A stretch of DNA of 64,000 nucleotides from Taxillus chinensis (lineage: Eukaryota > Streptophyta > Magnoliopsida > Santalales > Loranthaceae): NCBI GenBank assembly GCA_023512835.1, contig CM042085.1, positions 6,424,062 through 6,488,061 of the forward strand. The letters run 5' to 3'. The translations under genes were made by a program, and so were the position numbers. Each line of letters opens with the position of its first letter. Position 1 is the first letter of the stretch. Of the stretch, positions 57,338 through 64,000 are shown one piece after another. Under the pieces are notes generated by a model that made no database searches, was not told the DNA's origin, and was given only the letters and a program-made list of their open reading frames with translations.

Positions 57338-59756
57338 ACGCGCGCGCGCGCAAGCATGCAACACATCGATTTAAGTCTGTAACACATCACCAATAGGTGG
57401 CAATGAACTCTCACCCTATTTTTTCAATGATTATTTGTGTTTTTTTTCAATTGTAATATATATGTGCTTTTTTAAAATTGTTAATGTTTCTTTGAAATTT
57501 TTTATTTTTAAATTATGTTTATTTTTTACAAATGGCAGTTGATGTAAAATTTTTCTCAATATAAACTTTATTTTATGTAGTTGATTTAAAAAAAAATATT
57601 TTTTTTAAAAAAAAACTTTTTTGTCATTCACTGTTGAGACACCTGCCTCGATCATACTGAGGCACCTAGCTCACTGGACGACCTTGTTTGCACTATACAT
57701 CCATGTTGTATCGCTTGTCGTAGGTCACAACTGCTTTGATAAAACTACATCGTCATCACTTGTCGGTCAAAGATTATATCAAAGTGATTAAACTCTCAAA
57801 CTCTTGCATCATCACATCCCTAGCTAGCCATGAACACACACACACACACAATATATATATATATATATAGTGTGTGTGTGTGTGTGAGCGCGCACGCAAG
57901 CATGCAACACAATTGATTTAAGTCTATAACTCATCACCAATAGGTGGCTATGAACTTTCACCCTATTTTTCTCAATGATTATTTGTGTTTTTTTCAATTG
58001 TAATACATATGTGTTTTTTTTTAATTTTCAATGTTTTTTTAAATTTTTTAAAAATAGATTTATTTTTTAAGAATGGTAGTTGATGTAAGATTTTTTTCAA
58101 TATAAAATTTATTTTATGTAGTTAATTTAAACAAAAATCATTATTACTAGTATAAGTTTTTTATTTTAAAACTAATTTTGCATTATTTTCATTTCATTTC
58201 ATTTGTTTTTAAAAAAAAACTTTTTTGTCATTCACTATTGAGGCACCCGCCAAGCACCCGACTCACTAGATGACCTAGGGTCTGTACTGTCTTGCCTTCC
58301 ATACTTTTAAAGGTTGCCTTTGGGCATAGTTGGTTAAAACATATTGCATATATATATTGCACATGTATGAATGTCCTTCTGGGTCATAGAAGAAATGCAC
58401 GTTTTTGAGAGCATCATTCATGATTGGACATTTCTTTTACTGATAACCATATAACAAGTCACTAATGATATGAAATCTAAGAATATAAGAAATTCATGAA
58501 GATGAAGGTTTTAAAGTTTCCACCACACAACTTTACCAACGATGTTTGGGTGAAGAAGAGCGACATTCATGATTGGATGGTTATTTAAATGACTGGTGTT
58601 ATAAGCATATTTACTTAAATGACTGGTGTTATAAGGTTTTATTTAAATGACTGGTGTTATGACTTTATATTCAATATTATACGCATATTTACTTATTCAG
58701 TAGGTATATCAACGTATATAATTAAAATAATAGAACAAACTTCTGTTTCTCCGATACTGTATTGATGTAGATCACACATGCTATACCTGTATTTACACAT
58801 ACAAAATTACTTCTGCATCCATATTTTTAGCTGCCTATCTCATATCTTTACCTATTCAAATTTCATGTTTAATTCTTGTGTCGCATTATCATATTGTACT
58901 AACCCATGCATTCAGGTCATCCGTTTAAAGTTGAAAAAGAAGTTCATGCTACTAAATGGAAAGATATTTCAATTGGCTCAAGGAATTGGCAATGCAAAAT
59001 CATATTTTAAGTGGCTATTATTTATTAAACAGCTACTAAGTATATCAAAGAAAGAAGCTATTGTAGGAATGTCAAAACACTGAGTCTAACCTCTAAAGCT
59101 TACCTGGTTTGCAGAATGGAAAGTCGAAGTATTGATAGGTCTCACTGCAAGACAATATCAAATTAAAATGTTTTTTAAAAAAAAATCAAGGTGCATTTGG
59201 TCTCTTTTGAAGCAAAAACATCATAAAAGGTCAACTTGGATTATATAAGAACTATAATACACTAATTAGGATCTAAAACGAGGACGGTACACCTATTCAA
59301 GACACCCTGTAATGAAATGTCTTTAGTATATCACTGGTAGTTAATGTCTCTCTTTCTCTCTCTCATGCTTTTTCCACTTCCCTCTTCCCTTCTCTCTGTC
59401 TTCTTTTTATTGTCACCATCGATATATTCAATTTCGTATACTATCTTTTCTTTCAAAACCACAAATCTTCTATTGTTAACATAATCATAACCAGACAAGT
59501 GCAAAAAAACAAAGGGACGCATCTCTCAAGGCAACAACAAGAATCCAAAAAATACGGGAAAAAAAATATGAACACAGCGCTGGATTAAGGAAAATTACCT
59601 GGGATTGCTCAAGGGACCCACTTTGTTAGCGAACAAAGGGACGCGATCTCCTACATTGTAGCGGTGATCGTCGGAGGACGAAGCAGCTGACCAGAGTATA
59701 AACCCTAGCGTTACCAGGTGCACCAGCGAGAGACGCAGTCTTAGAGATTCAGTCAT
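54497..59756 (-). CDS. TM9SF/nonaspanin (TMN2/3/4-like), apparent frame disruptions
   Basis: Seven exons recognised: 59756-59599, 59144-59104, 56901-56313, 56207-56076, 55587-55432, 55339-54855 and 54712-54497. Exon 1 gives a signal peptide (LSLVHLVTLGFILWSAAS) then DDHRYNVGDRVPLFANKVGP; exons 2-3 the lumenal domain (ETYQYFDFPFCKP, ESLGEILNGDRL, EYYFQMYYDDLQLWGFIGK) and first TM; exons 4-7 the multi-TM part (GWKFIHGDIFRYP, YNRGALSTSLVMIYT, SEFQAPCVTKRC, EDHDWWWR, MLGTISFRASLMF), ending VKSE. TMN proteins are Golgi/endosomal nine-TM proteins of about 590 residues. The exons sum to 1777 bases, two short of an open frame: exon 4 ends in phase 2 while exon 5 reads in phase 0, and the last exon needs one more base before GGSTAIFMF. 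It is therefore a recently damaged copy, or uses alternative junctions. Confidence 0.85.
57195..58265. repeat. direct duplication with microsatellites inside nonaspanin intron 3
   Basis: About 57195-57650 and 57772-58250 are related: both run ATCAAAGTGAT-AAACTCTC, then a CA/CT/TA/TG compound microsatellite, then CACCAATAGGTGGC, and end in TTTTTTGTCATTCACT followed by GAGGCACC words. Copy 2 has an extra block near 58140-58200. Confidence 0.85.
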
Positions 59757-60319
59757 GACTCACAAGCTGCCGGCTGAAAGGGAGACAGAGAACATTGACG
59801 TTGGATCCGAAACGGGTGAGGACATTTCATAATGGCACCCGCCAATATTAATTTTTTTATTAATTTATTTTTCAGGCAACTAGTATGTTTTTATCAAAAT
59901 ATAATTTATCGAAATTAAAACTTTCAAAATACAATATATAAAAAACAATAAATTTGATAAATATAATTTTAACTTTCAAAATACAATATATAAAATATTA
60001 AAGAGCACGAAAAAATTACTCAATTTTTTTTTAAAACTTCAAATAACTACTACTGTGACAATGAAATTGAAATCTTAATAAATTTTATAAACTAAAATTT
60101 ATTAGTTAAATTTATATTTAGTTTTTTATATTATATGTTTGATGGGGCAGCGTCTCTCTCTCCCTCCCTCTGCCGTCGAGTTATAAGCCTCAATCTCAAT
60201 TCCAATTTGAATCTTAATTCCTCTCGTTCATCCCAAGTCACAAAAAAGTAGTTAAGATCAAAGAGCGAGAGAGATCTGACGATGGCAAAAATGCGACCGA
60301 TTAGGGGAGACGCGACCCA

Positions 60320-61745
60320 ATTGCAGTGTTCTATCAGGCCGATTGAGGGAGACGTGTCCTGGGGGATAGGATCCACCTGAGGCTAGTGAGGAAGGGGACT
60401 GCTTAGAGGAAGTCGACCAAGCCACCGCTCGCGTGACAAGGGGCGAGCTAGGTGAGCCTATGAATCATGGATGAAGGGGTTTGTTTAGATGAAAACTCAA
60501 TGAGCTGCTAGGTGGACTTAGGCGTGAGATGAGAAAAGTGGTTGTTTGTAACTTGTAAGGAAATTTTAGAGTGTTGAAAGGAGGGGTGATGGATGACGTG
60601 ACACTTGAGTTAAAAGCTAAAAGCTAAAAGATAAATTTATTATAATAGTAATTTTTATTTATATTTAATTATAATTTTTGCTATAGATAATATATTGAAG
60701 ATACACTAAACTTCTTGTTTGATTTTAAAAAAATGGTTTTGGTTTATGATTTTTTAACTTCTTCATATTGTAAGTTGAATTTTAATTTAAATTCAAGATT
60801 CAAACAAATTTTTGTTCGGTACATGTTTTTATAATTGAAATTATAACTTTTTTTTAAAAAAAATGCCTTCTATGGATTTAAATTCAAAATTACTATTTTA
60901 TAATGGGACGCTAATATTGGGTCGGAATTATGCCTTTTAGAGTGTCGAAAGAGTTGAGATGTGATGGATGATGTGGTACTTTAGTTAAAAATTAAAAATT
61001 AAAATAAATTTATTATAATAGTAATTTATTAGAGATAAATTTTATTTATATTTAATTATAATAACTTTTAATTGGAAATACTCTAAACTTATTTGATTTT
61101 AAAAAATAGTTTTGATTTATGATTTTTTTTAAATTTCTTGATATTGTAAGTTGAATTTTATTTTAATTTAAGATTTAAACAAAATTTAGTTGGTACATTT
61201 TTTTATAATGAGTAATGCTACGTATAGATACATTGTGGAGGTAATCCGCACAGGGACATCTTTACTATCGTTAGATTGATATTATTATTTTTTAAAAAAA
61301 ATTTATTCATACTAATCCAACGGTAAAGAGAGTGTCTGACGGATTACCTCCATAATGTCCCTACAAATAAATTTTTTCTTTTATAATTGAGATTATAACT
61401 TTTTTTTTACAAAAAAATCGCGATTTAAATTCAAAATCACTATTTTAAAATTGCAGTGTTCTATTAGATCGATGAGGGAGATGTGACTTAGTGGACAAGA
61501 GAGAGAGAAGCCACTTGAGGCTGGTGAGGAGGGTGATTGCTTAGAGAAGCCGACTAAGTAGCCGCTCATGTGGTAAGGTAAGGGGCAAGCCAAGTGAGCA
61601 TATAAATCATGGATGAAGCTGTTTGCTTAGATGAAGGCCCGAGAAGCTGCTTGGCGGACTCTTGTAGGCATGAGATGAGCAAAGTGGTTGTTTGTAATGG
61701 AATTTTAGTATGTCAAAAGAGTTAGGGGTGATGGTTGATGTGAGA
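60320..61745. repeat. two interleaved duplications
   Basis: TTGCAGTGTTCTAT...GGGTGATGG at 60320-60600 recurs diverged at 61450-61740. The following AT-rich block 60570-60870 recurs at 60945-61405. This is consistent with an old tandem duplication of about 1.1 kb or a repeated element. Confidence 0.75.
61210..61378. mobile_element. foldback MITE, 169 bp, with 9-bp TSD
   Basis: The arms are inverted: ACATTGTGGAGGTAATCCG on the left pairs with CGGATTACCTCCATAATGT on the right. The flanking TTTTATAAT is identical at 61201-61209 and 61379-61387. The paralogous site near 60826 (TTTTTATAATTGAAATTATAAC) lacks the insert. A 9-bp TSD suggests a Mutator-type MITE. Confidence 0.85.
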
Positions 61746-64000
61746 ATGTATTTTTAAAAGTGTGTTTTTTGAAATCTAAGTCTCATAAAAATGTTAAAAA
61801 AAATATTATGGAACTAAGTAATAAAGTCAATGAAAGAGAAAATTAATATATATATATAATTTAAATGTTTAGCCAAAATGAATTTATATTTTAAAATAAA
61901 AAATAATTAATTGAAAAAAATATTTTTAAAAACAAGTAGTTTATTCAAATAATAATTGAATTAAGTGTTATTTTATTTAAAAAACAAATGTATCAAATAA
62001 CTTTTGAATTCTAACGTTTATTTTTGAAAACAAAAAAATTTGTTTTAAAAAAGTGTGCAAAACAGGGCCATCATTCCGGTTCCATATTTTATTAACCAAT
62101 CTAGCGAACTTATTTACACACTAAGACCGTTTCTGTATGGTCTAGCTGGTGATGTAGGTTTCAATGGGCAATACCTTTCGCCCAACTAGCCACTAAAATA
62201 AATTATATTTCTTCACAAATATGTATAAGCTATGAAAAAAAGGAGTGATCATATTCAATCATTCATTTATTTATTTTTTTGAGTTGTAAGAAAACCAATC
62301 AGCTGGCAAACACTCGTTTTTGTCACCTACCGTTCATATATGAGGTATAAAATACTTGACACTATCAATATTCAAACAAGAAATATATGCATCATACACA
62401 ACCCACCACGCATACCAACTGATCCACCACAGGAGCTCGATTAACGAATAATATTTTTTTAACATGAAGCCCTATCGAGATATACGTGACATTGTCATGT
62501 GGCTGCCACATCATCTAAAAAAACCTATTAAAACCTTTTAAAATTTAACTCTTTAAAATAATCTAAAATATTTCTTTTAAAATTATTTATTAATTAAAAT
62601 ATTATTTTAAAATTATTTATTTATTTTTAAAAATGAAAAAAAAAGTGAGAAAGAAAAAATATGAAAGTAAATGTAACAAGAGAAAATATGATATTTCATT
62701 AAATAGAAAGCGAATAGTTTTAAGTTAAATTTAAAGAGTTACTATAATATCATTTACAACAGTCTGTATAAATTTAGGTCTTTAAAATAATCAAAAGTAC
62801 TATTTTTCTTCATTTTAACAAGCTACTTTTTTAAAGCTAATTTTTTAACTTTTCTATTTTAATCATTTATTTATTTTTTAAATCAAAAAAATATATGGTG
62901 AGAAAAAGAATAGAAAAGTAAATAAGGGAGAGAATCTAATATTTTAATAAAAGGTAGTAAATATTGTTATGTTAAAGTTAGAGAATTATTAATTATTTTA
63001 TTAAATTTTTTGTTATAATAGAGAATTTGAAAAGTATAGTTTTAGTATTTTTGTTAACTTAATTTTATAAACTAACCAAAAAGTACATATAAAGAGGTTG
63101 TAGTACATAATCTAATAAAAAGTTTAAAAAGTATCATTTTTATGCATTTTTGTTAAATTAGCTTTTAAAATTAATTAAATAATACAAATAGAGAATCTAT
63201 AATGAATGCTCTGATAAAGGAATTGCTCAAGATTGCGCAATAAAGTGAGGACTTGATATCTTGCATATAGAACAATGTAAGAAATAAAATAACAAGCAAA
63301 AGTTTAAATATTACAAGTAAATTGCTCAAAAAGTTTAATTGCTCAAGAGAATAAACTACTCAATAATATAACATATTAAACAGTACACATGATTGTTGGA
63401 TAAGTTGAGTACTTAATATCTTAGGTGTTAAGCAATGGAAGAAAAGAAATATCAAACATGATCTTACCATATCAAACCGTGATAAATGATAATATATTTT
63501 TTATATGACATTCATGTAACACAGTAACAGTTTTGCGTCACTTGCCACATAGATCTGATTTTGCGTTCCATTGAGTTCTTCCAGTGAAGTATGTCCCCCC
63601 ATCAACCATCCTGGTAGATAGCTCCGTAGTTATTTAACACCTACACTCCCCGTTGTGCCAAACCCTATGGGGTTGGTGAAGTCGCAATCAAGAATGTGCA
63701 TTGACTCGTAGTTTTTACAATTATTGGAAGCCACATAAAAATTAAACGGGCAAAATATTATTTGCAGTGAAGGGACGAGCTCGTCGCATCTTCCTTTATT
63801 TCTCTAAACCAGACCACGCGATACACGTGCCATATCGCAAAGCCCTTTCCTGTTCCCCGTACGGGTGTCAGATCATTTATGTTTCAAAGTAAAACAGTCT
63901 CCCAGCTCGCTCTCCTAAGTGAGACAGACAAACAAAACCGCAACCGCAATAATTGTTTTCAAAAGAAAGCAATTCAAACGGCTTCAATCGGTCCAAACGG

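Larger units (their letters stand above)
59850..64000. other. intergenic repeats, no gene seen
   Basis: 60.3-61.75 kb is made of duplicated blocks (separate entries). 61.8-63.5 kb is very AT-rich. The last 250 bases are less AT-rich and include ACACGTGCC (G-box-like, about 63826), so they may belong to the promoter of a gene right of the window; no start codon context was convincing. Confidence 0.45.

Noticed and set aside
57093..57374. Open frames over compound microsatellites in the nonaspanin intron
   Set aside because: Simple-sequence translation (YIYIYVCVCV); intronic.

Overview
This is a land-plant nuclear genome window, almost certainly angiosperm. Genes have short GT-AG introns, intergenic DNA is very AT-rich, and the families present are plant-specific: a FANTASTIC FOUR-like protein, a GPI-type GH17 beta-1,3-glucanase, a plastid ferredoxin, FAR1-like sequence, and a chromodomain Ty3/gypsy element primed by initiator tRNA-Met. 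The two single-exon genes (LEA_2 and FAF-like) are strikingly GC-rich against their surroundings. I cannot name the species.

Layout. 1-3.6 kb: AT-rich repeat-derived DNA. 3.76-4.32 kb (+): LEA_2/LEA14-like protein. 4.64-5.24 kb: a non-autonomous hAT-like element with an 8-bp target duplication. 6.5-9.8 kb (-): a decayed copy of an ATPase-inhibitor (IF1-like) locus whose first exon is replaced by the N-terminal part of an RH39-like DEAD-box helicase. 10.8-15.9 kb: a complete but inactivated chromovirus LTR retrotransposon with matching 5-bp target duplications. 18.75-19.51 kb (+): FAF-like gene with a palindromic MITE just after the stop. 21.8-26.8 kb (-): the second, intact copy of the IF1-like locus, divergent to RPS25 (26.88-28.27 kb, +). 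28.3-32 kb: AT-rich DNA with no gene seen. 33.5-36.2 kb (+): LIF2/hnRNP-Q-like protein with three RRMs. 40.6-42.4 kb (-): GH17 beta-1,3-glucanase with a GPI-type tail. 45.5-49.6 kb: a FAR1-like fragment between two nearly identical 0.44-kb direct repeats. 50.0-50.5 kb (-): root-type ferredoxin. 54.5-59.8 kb (-): TM9SF/TMN nonaspanin gene whose exons sum to two bases less than an open frame needs. 60-61.8 kb: nested duplications with a MITE insertion. 61.8-64 kb: no gene seen; the right edge may hold the promoter of a gene outside the window.

Relations between genes. These are independent housekeeping or plant-specific genes with no pathway cluster. The clearest functional linkage is the head-to-head IF1-like/RPS25 pair, whose shared upstream region carries several GGCCCA/TGGGCC (site II) motifs, a TATA box and a telo-box. 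A segmental duplication copied the IF1-like gene and this promoter up to about the RPS25 transcription start. The extra copy then acquired helicase sequence, giving a potential in-frame chimeric gene, which is the most interesting object here. All splice sites were read by eye; no alignments or database searches were run.
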